Assembly (NCBI RefSeq): GCF_029227915.1
Contig: NC_079888.1
Coordinates: forward strand, 1,814,501 to 1,878,500
Direction: 5' to 3'
Length of the DNA: 64,000 nucleotides
Source: Hydractinia symbiolongicarpus
Taxonomy: Eukaryota > Cnidaria > Hydrozoa > Anthoathecata > Hydractiniidae
Numbering within the stretch: the stretch's first letter is position 1; each line of letters starts with the position of its first letter. A program made the position numbers and the translations under genes. The notes under the pieces were generated by a model. The model did not search any database, was not told where the DNA came from, and worked only from the letters and a program-made list of their open reading frames with translations. Below, piece after piece: positions 48,265 through 58,703 of the stretch.

Positions 48265-48475
48265 TTAAAAGTACTTTGACAGGCAGCGTGTACTGTGTAG
48301 ATGCGGTAGTGAGCGATGTGAGTTGCGGGTGCGCCTATCCTTAAAAATTGCGTTTAGTGTTTCCGTGACACGATTTTTTTCCTCGTGAACAAGCAGACAG
48401 ACGACGGCTGTTTTCCCCGCGTGTATAAGTACTAGTATATCCTGTACGATTACTTACCGACTCTCGACGTACTAA
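48265..48475 (-). pseudogene. hybrid type S exon with E-type spacer, out of frame
   Basis: 211 nt: S sequence with the 7-bp E-type spacer insert (gtatatcctgtacg). This is the second independent-looking hybrid after 37577-37788; both share ggtag in place of tgtag at the QHLH codons, so they probably descend from one exchange. Confidence 0.4.
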
Positions 48476-51117
48476 CTGAAACTAAAAAAGAAAGAGAAAT
48501 TTAATATTACATAAATATTATGTACATCGTTAAATAACATAATTATTAAGATTGTTATGAATATGCCACGACATGAAGTATTACCTTAAAAATAGGGCCA
48601 ATTCATCCTTTTCCCTTTCTTTTCCCTGAAACTTAAATTTCCTGTTAATAGAATTAAGTCTGGATCATATCATACTTGACGTTGAGCATTTACATCCAAC
48701 AGGTCTCTCTGCTCTACTTAACACCAAGCACTTTTTTAAAAGGTGTTGTTATTTTTGCAATAAAGAAGTGCAGAAAAAATTGTGGTTGTTTCTAATATTT
48801 TTCTTAAATAAAATGGATTGCGCAATTGTTCACATTTCATTGGTTAAAAATCTCAAGAGAAAAATTAACAAAGTTACAATAAACGTTGTCCTTTCTTTCA
48901 TCCAAAATTAATCATAAAATTGATCGGACCTCACAATCCCGGTGTCAACATAAATAAACAAAATCACAGTTCTGTCTGTAAGTGTACGAAATTTCCTTAT
49001 CATCTAAAAAGCGAATGACTTGCTGTTAAATTTGTTTCGGCAAAATATCTTGAATATTTTTTTTATTGACGGATTTGTTTTAAATAACTTGTTTAAATTC
49101 ATTTTTATGTTATATAACGAGAGTTTATCACCGAAAATAATTTTTTATCATTTTCTAAAGTTCCGAACTACAAAATTGTCAAGGAAAACGTTAATCCAGT
49201 TAAATGATATTCTTGTCAATATGCTAGTAAAATCAGTAAACATGGCGGAACGCGGTAAACAATAATTTAAAGTTTATTGCACAGGCTGCGGCTGTTTAAT
49301 AATGTTGATATGAATCATATAAAAATCTTAAGAAAATAAAATTCTTAAGAAGGATGTGTTGATGAAAATACATTTCAACAGCAGATTCTCTCAAAAACCA
49401 ATTGTAATTGATTATTGGGATTGTTTTGTTGTTTTCCAATCTTTTTTACAATTGATGAAAAGGGGAAAACGCTGCGAAATACTGATTTTCCTCATGCTTT
49501 AAACCTAGGTTTGCAAATCGACGAATAAAATCAGAATATTCTCATCCTCTCTAAGCCCACCTGCTATATTTTAGTGATTGTCAATTGTATGTATCTTGTA
49601 TTTCAAATATTCTGAGCAATTTTAATTTAAGAATAATATAAAAGCTACTTTTAATTATAAAAATATCACTTCCTTGTAAAGCAAACCAACCGACATCGTT
49701 TTAAATTTATCAAAAATATTATATTATTTTGTATTAAACATTCTATGCATCAAACACAATATTATTGTTTGGCATGAAACGCCTAAAACATAATGACATT
49801 CAAGGAAGGTTTCCATTATAGTCGTACAATTGCTCAACACTTTATGTTAATATAATCCAAACTTTAAAATAGCAAATCACTTATACTTTCTCATTCTTAT
49901 TGGCGTGAAGACTGTATCAAACCTGGAATTTCTTCTTCTTGTTCTTACACAATATGCTACCACATTTAACTTTATCCAAGTTTACAACATTTCATCAAAC
50001 AAACTTTAATGATTTCCGTTTTTTTAACACCAATGAATGCAGTACAATTGATGGTAGTTGAAACATATGTATTTCCATAACTATTGGCTGTTAATCTTCC
50101 TTCTGCAGAATATTTCCCGCTGTATTTTTTTTGAATAAAAAAATGCTTCTCTTTGTACCTTTCATTACTTGCCACCAGCAGGGCGAGTGATTTACTTTGC
50201 ATTTTCAAAAAGAAGAGAAACTTGGGAATTACTTTTCTTCCAAAATGCCAAAATAAGTTTATCATCCATGTTTTCCCTGCGTGTATAAGTACTAGTATAT
50301 CCTATACGATTACTTACCGACTCTCGACGTACTAACTGAAACTAAAAAAAGTCTGGATCATATCATACTTAACGTTGAGCATTTACATCTAACAGGTCTC
50401 TCTGCTCTACTTAACACCAAGCACCTTTCTAAAAGGTGTTGTTATTTTTGCAATAAAGAAGTGCAGAAGAAATTGTGGTTCATTGTTCACATTTCCTTGA
50501 ATTTCATTGGTTAAAAATCTCAAGAGAAAAAGTAACAAAGTTGCAATAAACGTTGTCCTTTCTTTCATTCAAAATTAATCATATAATTAATCGGACCTCA
50601 CAATCCTAGTGTCAACATAAATAAATAAAAACTTAGCAAAACAAAAGCACAGTTTCGGCAAAATTTCTTGAATAATTTTTTTATTGGCTGACTCTGCAAT
50701 GAACTTGCATTTTTATTGCTAACTACAATTCTCCCAAAAATATACAAGGAATTTTCTCTTGTATTAATAAATAAGAACGTAGCTGAGTTAACGTTGCTAC
50801 ATGTAATAATTATTGTATAGAAAGTAGTACTTATATTTTTACGACCCATTCTAAATTAGTTCTGCTAAAACCAACTGCAAAAACAGCAACACGCAACACC
50901 AACAGCAAAAACTGTAAGCACAACAGCAAAATGCGACCACAAAAAAATCCAACAAAACGATAAAAAATTCGTCGCTCTCCAGAGAATAAAATACAAAAGG
51001 CACTAACACATTAATAGGGTCTCCTTCCTTGACTCTCCATCCACGGCCTTTATTAATATAATGTGTATTAAACGGAGATATTAGAAAAGGGACCTGGTTT
51101 AAAAGTACTTTGACAGG
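48283..51117. repeat. array unit 10
   Basis: Hybrid S exon, spacer, C block with a deletion at 49494 (gattttcctc joined to atgctttaaacc, as in unit 1), E block with intact type E exon, a fusion of the exon intron to aagtctggatcat (50350), one A subunit. Confidence 0.75.
50192..50335 (-). CDS. candidate terminal exon, type E, intact copy
   Basis: 144 nt, open. The sequence just upstream of the acceptor is cut by a fusion at about 50348, so only a short pyrimidine tract (TTTTTTTAGTTTCAG) is left. Confidence 0.38.
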   Translation of the reverse strand, partial: LVRRESVSNRIGYTSTYTRRENMDDKLILAFWKKSNSQVSLLFENAK

Positions 51118-51303
51118 CAGCGTGTACTGTGTAGATGCTGTAGTGAGCGATGTGAGTTGCGGGTGCGCCTATCCTTAAAAATTGCGTTTAGTGTTTCCGT
51201 GACACGATTTTTTTTTCTCGTGAACACGCAGACAGACGACGGCTGTTTTCCCTGCGTGTATAAGTACTAGTATACGATTACTTACCGACTCTCGACGTAC
51301 TAA
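51099..51303 (-). pseudogene. type S terminal exon, frameshifted copy
   Basis: 205 nt: the T run has nine T instead of eight, a one-base slippage. Confidence 0.45.
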
Positions 51304-52874
51304 CTGAAACTAAAAAGGAAAGAGAAATTTAATATTACATAAATATTATGTACATCGTTAAATAACATAATTATTAAGATTGTTATGAATATGCCACGAC
51401 ATGAAGTATTACCTTAAACATTTCATCATACTTAACGTTGAGCATTTACATATAAAAGGTCTCTCTGCTTCATAAAATTTTGTGCTTTTAACGACGTCTG
51501 ATTTCATTCTTTTTAAATTTTATAATAAAACCAACTTATTTTTCAGCTTTTCAGGGCCAATTAATCCTTTTCCCTTTCTTTTCCCTGTTAATAGAATTAA
51601 GTCTGGATCATATCATACTTGACGTTGAGCATTTACATCTAACAGGTCTCTCTGCTTTACTTAACACCAAGCACCTTTCTAAAAGGTGTTGTTATTTTTG
51701 CAATAAAGAAGTGCAGAAGAAATTGTGGTTCATTGATCACATTTCCTTGAATTTCATTGGTTAAAAATCTCAAGAGAAAAAGTAACAAAGTTGCAATAAA
51801 CGTTGTCCTTTCTTTCATTCAAAATTAATCATATAATTAATCGGACCTCACAATCCTAGTGTCAACATAAATAAATAAAATCTTAGCAAAACAAAAGCAC
51901 AGTTTCGGCAAAATTTCTTGAATAATTTTTTTATTGGCTGACTCTGCAATGAACTTGCATTTTTATTGCTAACTACAATTCTCCCAAAAATTTACAAGGA
52001 ATTTTCTCTTGTATTAATAAATAAGAACGTAGCTGAGTTAACGTTGCTACATGTAATAATTATTGTATAGAAAGTAGTACTTATATTTTTACGACCCATT
52101 CTAAATTAGTTCTGCCAGCAAAATGCGACCCCAAAAAATCCAACAAAACGATAAAAAATTCGTCGCTCTCCAGAGAATAAAATACAAAAGGCACTAACAC
52201 ATTAATAGGGTCTCCTTCCTTGACTCTCCATCCACGGCCTTTATTAATATATTGTGTATTAAACGGAGATATTAGAAAAGGGACCCGGTTTAAAAGTACT
52301 TTGACAGGACGTTGTCCTTTCTTTCATTCAAAATTAATCATATAATTAATCGGACCTCACAATCCTAGTGTCAACATAAATAAATAAAAACTTAGCAAAA
52401 CAAAAGCACAGTTTCGGCAAAATTTCTTGAATAATTTTTTTATTGGCTGACTCTGCAATGAACTTGCATTTTTATTGCTAACTACAATTCTCCCAAAAAT
52501 ATACAAGGAATTTTCTCTTGTATTAATAAATAAGAACGTAGCTGAGTTAACGTTGCTACATGTAATAATTATTGTATAGAAAGTAGTACTTATATTTTTA
52601 CGACCCATTCTAAATTAGTTCTGCTAAAAACAACTGCAAAAACAGCAACACGCAACACCAACAGCAAAAACTGTAAGCACAACAGCAAAATGCGACCCCA
52701 AAAAATCCAACAAAACGATAAAAAATTCGTCGCTCTCCAGAGAATAAAAAACAAAAGGCACTAACACATTAATAGGGTCTCCTTCCTTGACTCTTCATCC
52801 ACGGCCTTTATTAATATAATGTGTATTAAACGGAGATATTAGAAAAGGGACCTGGTTTAAAAGTACTTTGACAG
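51118..52874. repeat. array unit 11, without C and E blocks
   Basis: S, full spacer, 45-nt exon copy with lost donor, a recombinant joint that leads directly into the pre-A segment (gcagaagaaattgtggttcattg), and two A subunits. The first subunit is cut at 52115 (agttctgc joined to cagcaaaatg). Confidence 0.75.
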
Positions 52875-53060
52875 GCAGCGTGTACTGTGTAGATGCTGTA
52901 GTGAGCGATGTGAGTTGCGGGTGCGCCTATCCTTAAAAATTGCGTTTAGTGTTTCCGTGACACGATTTTTTTTCTCGTGAACAAGCAGACAGACGACGGC
53001 TGTTTTCCCTGCGTGTATAAGTACTAGTATACGATTACTTACCGACTCTCGACGTTCTAA
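52857..53060 (-). CDS. candidate terminal exon, type S, intact copy at array edge
   Basis: 204 nt, open. Starts LERRES (gttctaa instead of gtactaa). This is the S copy closest to the right edge of the array. Confidence 0.45.
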   Translation of the reverse strand, partial: LERRESVSNRILVLIHAGKTAVVCLLVHEKKNRVTETLNAIFKDRRTRNSHRSLQHLHSTRCLSKYF

Positions 53061-53402
53061 CTGAAACTAAAAAAGAAAGAGAAATTTAATATTACATAAA
53101 TATTATGTACATCGTTAAATAACATAATTATTAAGATTGTTATGAATATGCCACGACATGAAGTATTACCTTAAACATTTCATCATACTTAACGTTGAGC
53201 ATTTACATATAAAAGGTCTCTCTGCTTCATAAAATTTTGTGCTTTTAACGACGTCTGATTTCATTCTTTTTAAATTTTATAATAAAACCAACTTATTTTT
53301 CAGCTTTTCAGGGCTAATTAATCCTTTTCCCTTTCTTTTCCCTGTTAATAGAATTAAGTCTGGATCATATCATACTTGACGTTGAGCATTTACATCTAAC
53401 AG
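52875..53402. repeat. array unit 12, truncated right end
   Basis: S, spacer and the degenerate 45-nt exon copy, ending abruptly at tttacatctaacagg (53402). The expected gtctctctgctc does not follow; unrelated sequence beginning atttccatggcg does. Confidence 0.8.
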
Positions 53403-54176
53403 GATTTCCATGGCGTCAGAAGTTGTAACTCTGACTGTTTTCATGGTATACCAACACTCAGCCATTGAATTCCACCCAAAAATTATTAACTAGGTTCAGC
53501 GGGAGCGTTAATCCCGTAGGTAAACAAAGTTACCCCCTGCTGCAATGAATAACACTGTTCCTTAAAGTTTACTTTTGAGTATAGATGTGACAAAGTGCTT
53601 TGCATTAGTTCAAAACTTCCCTAAAACATTATTTCTTCCGTAAGTCATATACAAAACTTTAAGTATTCGCTTTTTAATCGCTTCTTGTTCAAACATTCTT
53701 TTCATTAAGGACTTTACACACAGCAGAAAATCATTGGTTTCCGATGTAGTGGAGTCCTCACTCTCGAAAGATAGGACTTGGTACAGTCAAACGCTCTTGC
53801 TGGCGTAATTTTTATTTTGTTTTTTGCTTTTATTACAGTCATTTGTTAAAATTGTTGTCAATAATAATTGTTTAATAATTAATAAATAATTAATAATTGT
53901 TGTTAATCATAAACCACATAGCATATCAGACCTTAACATTATACAAACCCTACCACACTTTGTGCATTTGTGTAGAGCGCCACCTACTACACCCGCAAAC
54001 ATTTGCGGAGCGCAACCAACCGCAACAGTAAAAAAATTTGAAAATGCAAAGACTAATCCCAAAATACAATGTTCGAAATGACATAACCATCATTCTCTAA
54101 AGACAAGACTTCAAAAAAAAAAGAATAATCAAACCCCTTGCCGACATAAACCGGAAGTAGTGGTGCTGACAGCAAT
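53403..54176. other. unique sequence between array and LINE/USP relic
   Basis: No gene seen. Contains AT-rich runs (taataattaataaataatt near 53870) and a short GC-richer patch near 53990. The 3' end of the minus-strand retroelement relic presumably lies here but no tail can be recognised. Confidence 0.5.
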
Positions 54177-55203
54177 TTACCTAAGCTCTTCAAGGAAAAG
54201 GATGTAAGGTTGTACACCATTTAGCAAGCTTTGTTTACAAGGGACCACTGCTCTGTCGTTGCAATGAAACCACTTACCATGCACTGGGTCATAAGCAACA
54301 GTTGCGTAATGGTCAATGTTCAAATTTCCAGAGTGGTTAATTACAGCCCTTATGTTGTAGTGCTTGCGACAAGAGACTTCACTTTCTACAGCGATAGGTA
54401 TAGAAACGGTGCTTGGGTAAGATCGGACAGGAGAACAAACCTTAGACACAAGAAATTGGTTATAGGCAAAGCGCTTTAATTGCAGAATCAAAATTGAACT
54501 GCACTCTGCGACCTCTTTTTTAACTGTTGCAGTTTGGTAACTATTGCAGTACTGACAGAAGTACGAGTTAACACCTGACAATTCTTCGCTCTCCAAAAAA
54601 TCTACTGAAGATTGTACAGTCGATGTCAAGGGCATTTGAAGAAATAGACTTACTTGTTTAGAAGTGCTAATATTATTGCAAGTGGTGCAGATTTTCACAT
54701 TAGTGTTGAATAATCTACAAAAGATAGGAAAGGCTAAAGACAACTCTGGTATCAGATACTCAAGAATCTCTAGGACATCTTGCTGAGAGAAAGGATTAAA
54801 AGCAGCGCCCTTGCATTAGAAACATGGCCTTTTAATGTATTTAGAGATAAAGAATGGTTAATCGGAAAATTGGATGAGGATAATTTGCGTAGAATACTTA
54901 CACAACTTCTACCTATCGCCATATTAGAATCACTCGCAGAGATGGCTGTAGCGACTTCGACTACCACATAAAAACATTGCAAATAGAATTGATGTAACGT
55001 GAGTTGCCCAAATTTAGAAAGCCACTGATGCTGCTTAGTGATTCTTGCGCAGACAAGGTAATGGAGCTCTTTGTTACGCCCTGGGGATTCGTGTCCTCAA
55101 AGCTAGTGGTCGAAGTTGCTTGTGACCTGGATGATTTCTTTGAAACAGTTGGTGTCAATTGAGCGGAATGCTGTGGATCCCTGGCATGATAAATCCAAAA
55201 CAA
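54177..55203 (-). pseudogene. USP-family deubiquitinase domain, inactivated
   Basis: Minus strand. Domain order fits a ubiquitin-specific protease (UCH/USP fold). Cys box SGFLNLGNSRYINS sits at about 55020, a QDA-like box FNPFSQQDVLEILEYL at about 54770, and a zinc ribbon follows as two CxxC pairs (KICTTCNN, YFCQYCNSY). After these come ILILQLKRF, the His box IDHYATVAYD (His codon 54309-54311) and a FHCNDRAV acid residue, ending at a stop at 54177. The nucleophile Cys is Arg (CGT, 54997-54999), and at least two frameshifts are present: one just after the Cys box, one before the QQDV box where the frame also meets a TAA. No introns are visible. The domain runs on in frame from the LINE nuclease upstream. 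Confidence 0.8.
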
Positions 55204-56069
55204 AGAATCTCGAGATAGCCTGATGTAAAACGACGATCACATAGATGACTCAGTAAGAGATTTCAGAATGGAATGCCCAGACATGTTAGAAAAACCGAGA
55301 CGACGGAGCAGATTCTAACTGTTTCGATACAAACCCCCACTAGCTCCTACTTGAACAACAAAGAAATAGACGGACCAATTGGTTGATCTCATGACGGAAC
55401 AAAGTGACGAGTATTTATCAACCTTAACTCCATTGTAAGTCTTCATTTTCTCTTCGTAATGGGCAACTTAATTCAAGGATAATTACAGTTTTGGTCATGG
55501 CAGAAGTTAAAACTATGTCCGGACGAAATTGAGTTACAGCAAGATAAGGTGGTATTATTAAGGTTGAATCTAAGTGTGACAATAATCTTCAATCAGAGGC
55601 CAGATGAAGGATGCCTTGAATTCTTGAACGCCTTTTGGTGGGAAGATGCTTACCAGCTGTAAAAAAAGATATTTTGTAACATCCAGATGGTTCTGCTGGC
55701 TCATAATCGGATAAAAACTTCTGAATGGCTGTTACTAACACACGTAAAACAGCATCATGGCGGTACGTGAATCTACCTTGTGAAATGGCTAATTTACAAG
55801 CGCCTAAAATGTGGAACACGTTACAAAGGGGTTCTTAACATAGGGTGCAACTTTTGTCGTTTTGAATTCCCCACTTGACAAGATTTGTAGGAGAAGGAAC
55901 GTGTCATAGGTTGCGACGATGCAAAACGAAGATAGACCTTGCGGCAGAGACAGTAGGTCCTTCCAAGAAGGATCGTATTTAATAAATGAGCACCACTTAG
56001 TCCAGTTATCTTGGACATAAAGCTGAACGGCTCGAGCATAATAGATGTCATACTCATTGTCCTGCACAA
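55204..56069 (-). pseudogene. C-terminus of a restriction-endonuclease-type LINE polyprotein
   Basis: Minus strand, several frames. Upstream part: YDPSWKDLLSLPQGLSSFCI, then (after a shift) SPTNLVKWGI and a CCHC knuckle CTLC...HILGAC whose spacer contains a stop, then QGRFTYRHDAVLRVL. The nuclease core follows: YLAVTQFRPDIVL, VIILELSCP and, in another frame, KYSSLCSVM, NWSVYFFVVQVGASGG and LLRRLGFSN. CCHC followed by an RPD...E-x-S/T motif matches the restriction-like endonuclease of R2/NeSL-group LINEs, and QGR(F/Y)T(Y/W)RHD is a hallmark I associate with such elements in cnidarians and fish. The last frame continues through SLFWIYHARDPQHSAQ into the USP domain, with one TGA (55237-55239). 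Confidence 0.65.
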
Positions 56070-56271
56070 CTAATCGTAAATGGTAAACAGGTTCGACTCT
56101 ATAAAAATCGAATTCGACAAGTCAGGACATGCCGAAATCATACAATTTTTACATGATATAACGATTTTGAAGCAAATTTGTAAATATTGAAACGAATAGG
56201 ATACGAATTATTGCTGGTTTAATTCGTTTCAATTCGTATAAAAATCATTAAAAGAACATGATGGTTTAGTA
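56070..56271. other. no gene seen
   Basis: AT-rich sequence between the LINE relic and the Penelope-like motif. It contains an imperfect repeat gaaacgaatagg/gtttcaattcgta, nothing more. Confidence 0.4.
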
Positions 56272-56308
56272 GGCGACGTTTCGGGAGATCCTTCTCCCAT
56301 CATCGGGC
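56272..56308 (-). ncRNA. hammerhead-like core of a Penelope-like element, degenerate
   Basis: Minus strand: CCGATGA, U, a perfect 6-bp stem GGGAGA/TCTCCC with AGGA loop, then GAAAC. This is the order CUGAUGA - stem II - GAAA of a hammerhead ribozyme, with the U of CUGAUGA changed to C and one extra U. The phrase ...GGGAGAAGGATCTCCCGAAAC is familiar to me from Penelope-like retroelement ends in invertebrates. Probably a relic. Confidence 0.4.
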
Positions 56309-56822
56309 AAAGTAAAGTTAACCAATGATAAACGTGCTGATAATTTTTGAAACGATGGGGGAAACAAACCTTAATTAAAAAGGGTATAATAAGACCTATA
56401 ACCTTCAAGTAGTCAGTTGAATACAAACCCCAAGATGCTGGATTGCTTTGATAAAGCCAAAGCAGCACACAAAAGCAACGACACAATAGACTAATTGAAT
56501 CCAAGCTGGGCGCCTAAATGCAGGTATCTACCTTTTTAAAGGAAGTTCTGCACACGAATACAAATGTGAATATTATTAATAACAACTGGTTGTTCCTGCT
56601 TCTATATCCAGCACAAGAAAATAGTCATTCCTTTTTATTTTCACACAAAAAAATGCAACTACTTCTTCTTGACTTTTAGACATCTACCGCATTTTAAAAA
56701 TGCTGAGATAAGGTGAATACGCAAATGAGACGAAAAATCAATCGGACCCTACTTAGTAGGCTCTCAAGGGCGTATATATTTCCTTATAAAAATTGGTTGG
56801 TTTTATTAAATTCAGAGAATAC

Positions 56823-56870
56823 CCTGAATAAGACTAGCCAGGGGACCCGGCGTCGAAACATCGGGTTAAG
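56823..56870 (+). ncRNA. second hammerhead-like motif, degenerate
   Basis: Plus strand: CTGAATAA, a stem GAC-TA-GCC paired with GGC-GTC around AGGGGACCC, then GAAACATCGG. The order again resembles CUGANGA - stem II - GAAAC, with the first box damaged. It differs in sequence from the motif at 56272-56308 and is on the other strand, so two separate element copies are implied. Confidence 0.35.
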
Positions 56871-57273
56871 CCACAAGTTTAGCGCTTAGAAAGAGACGCA
56901 AACTTTGCCACACATTAACGTTGAGCGCTTTTGTACAGGTGTGCAGTTTGTATTCAGGGAAAGACAGGGAAAATACTCAGTATGGTATTTATAAATGTTT
57001 TCCACAAATTCTGGAGAAATCTGTGACAGAAAAACTTGATGTTCTCTGTCGTTTTCTTTTCTGCAATGTTGCAATTCACTGAAGATGAAACGTGCAGTGA
57101 AACATCAAGTTTTCTATTCACGGTACATCAGAAAAACGTTATGTTTCACAGAAAGTTTATACACAGAAACACACGTTTTACAAACAGGAAACACCGAATA
57201 ACCTGCGTTTCGGTAACTTAGGTATTCCAAATAGCAAACTGTAGTAAAACGTCATGTTTTAAGAAACGGTACT
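56871..57273. other. no gene seen; GAAAC-rich stretch
   Basis: Between 57080 and 57260 words such as gaaacatcaag, gaaacacac, ggaaacacc and gaaacggtac recur irregularly, perhaps decayed short repeats. Frames of about 60 codons on both strands have no recognisable content. Confidence 0.35.
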
Positions 57274-57275
57274 TA

Positions 57276-57289
57276 CTCGGGCAACTTAC
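57276..57289 (+). repeat. left terminal inverted repeat
   Basis: CTCGGGCAACTTAC, preceded by TA. Exact inverse match to 61575-61588. Confidence 0.7.
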
Positions 57290-57569
57290 AGACAGTCCCT
57301 AACAGGCCAATGTAGTGATCTCACTATGGGGAAAGAACTTTTCATGTCGGTTTTTAGGCTTAAACGTAGCTTTTGATGGACTGCTCTTAAAAAAAGCTGT
57401 TAAAATATTATAAACTAAAAAATGACGCCACAGCGTCGATTTCAAGTTTCCTTGTCGGTTCGTTTTAATTGAATTTATTCAAAAATACGGCTCCGGGAAA
57501 CTTTTAACAGCTTTTTTGTTAGTCACTGACATATCAGGCACGGATTGTGACAGATAAAATATTTACAGG

Positions 57570-57764
57570 TTGCCCGCGCATAGTGAGAACACTGTTTTCC
57601 GACAGTTTTTTAAATATTTCGTCAAAATAGGGCATTTTCGTGAAATGAAAGGAGCAGCCGAGTTTGTTCTTGACAGTGTCAATGACAAATGGGATAAAAT
57701 ATTTGATACACCGTTTACTAAAATTTTGACAATGGTGAGATCAGCTAACGTTGAAAAACGTTAG
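57570..57764 (+). CDS. possible exon of the transposon-borne gene
   Basis: Open frame of 64 codons ([20 protein letters not shown] inside) behind a fair acceptor AATATTTACAG at 57559-57569. It ends at the hairpin described below, in the stop of TTAG. Hydrophilic with mixed residues, not low complexity. Not recognised; its place inside the transposon, upstream of the exons at 58.7-60.0 kb, makes it a candidate 5' exon. Confidence 0.35.
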   Translation: MPAHSENTVFRQFFKYFVKIGHFREMKGAAEFVLDSVNDKWDKIFDTPFTKILTMVRSANVEKR

Positions 57765-57768
57765 CTGA
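57741..57768. other. perfect 12-bp hairpin with GAAA loop
   Basis: TCAGCTAACGTT, loop GAAA, AACGTTAGCTGA. A flawless 12-bp stem capped by a GNRA tetraloop. It could be a structural or transcription-termination element, or a snap-back repair product. Confidence 0.7.
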
Positions 57769-57858
57769 TTTAATTTATCTAAACAAATTGCGAAAAGAAA
57801 GTTAAGGCAAAAAAATACAGAAATTAAAAAATGCCAGGAAAAAAATGTTATATAAATG

Positions 57859-58528
<670 letters not shown>

Positions 58529-58659
58529 AGAACGAGTTAGAACTATACTGGGCTGTATGATTTTTTACAATTTTTGTACAAAAACAGACGTTACACACTT
58601 TTTAGCAGGAATGAAAGAACTAAAAAAAATGTTTAAAACATAATAATAAACAAACCAAA

Positions 58660-58692
58660 TTAAACAAACAAACAAACAAACAAACAAATAAA
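58660..58692. repeat. (CAAA)n microsatellite
   Basis: Six or so caaa units just upstream of the exon at 58704. Confidence 0.8.
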
Positions 58693-58703
58693 CATCTTTT
58701 TAG

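Larger units (their letters stand above)
41521..48282. repeat. array unit 9, carrying the LINE insertion
   Basis: S, C block, E block with intact type E exon, a 45-nt exon with an intact donor (43784-43828), then one A subunit split by a 3.6-kb LINE at 44231-47846. Without the LINE the unit is about 3.1 kb. Confidence 0.8.
2131..53402. repeat. 51-kb higher-order tandem array
   Basis: Thirteen units recur, most starting with an S block (cagcgtgtactg...). S starts at 7721, 12833, 17674, 23567, 26377, 30329, 34654, 37595, 41521, 48283, 51118 and 52875. After S come a spacer, a C block (about 1.3 kb, for example 8180-9480), an E block (about 650 bp with a type-E terminal exon, for example 4450-5120) and one to five copies of a 567-bp A subunit. 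Unit length varies from 0.5 to 6.8 kb because blocks are deleted, doubled or multiplied. The copies are closely similar, while the leftmost unit is clearly more diverged, as expected for the edge of an array that expands and homogenises internally. C blocks carry two small perfect hairpins (cttaagaa/ttcttaag and caccttt/aaaggtg). All exon-like signals are on the minus strand. Confidence 0.9.

Noticed and set aside
2464-50849. Dozens of 60-97-codon ORFs such as MGLFCCFPIF..., MLMKIHFNSRF..., MKHMYFHNYW..., MGRKNISTTF...
   Set aside because: They recur because the array repeats. Most overlap each other on both strands, lack conserved frame across copies and have no recognised motif.
2131-53402. 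CRISPR array, rDNA or 5S/spliced-leader RNA repeat
   Set aside because: Unit sizes and content do not fit; no rRNA or short-spacer pattern. A spliced-leader gene was considered because of GTAAGT sites and phase-constant exons, but no short Sm-site-containing transcript unit was seen.
54231-54971. Plus-strand frames of 63-82 codons over the USP region
   Set aside because: Antisense shadows of the USP domain, which has clear motifs on the minus strand.
56229-56504. 91-codon minus-strand ORF
   Set aside because: Chance frame across the Penelope-like ribozyme motif; only the GEGSPETSPTKPS stretch is familiar, and as a by-product of that motif.
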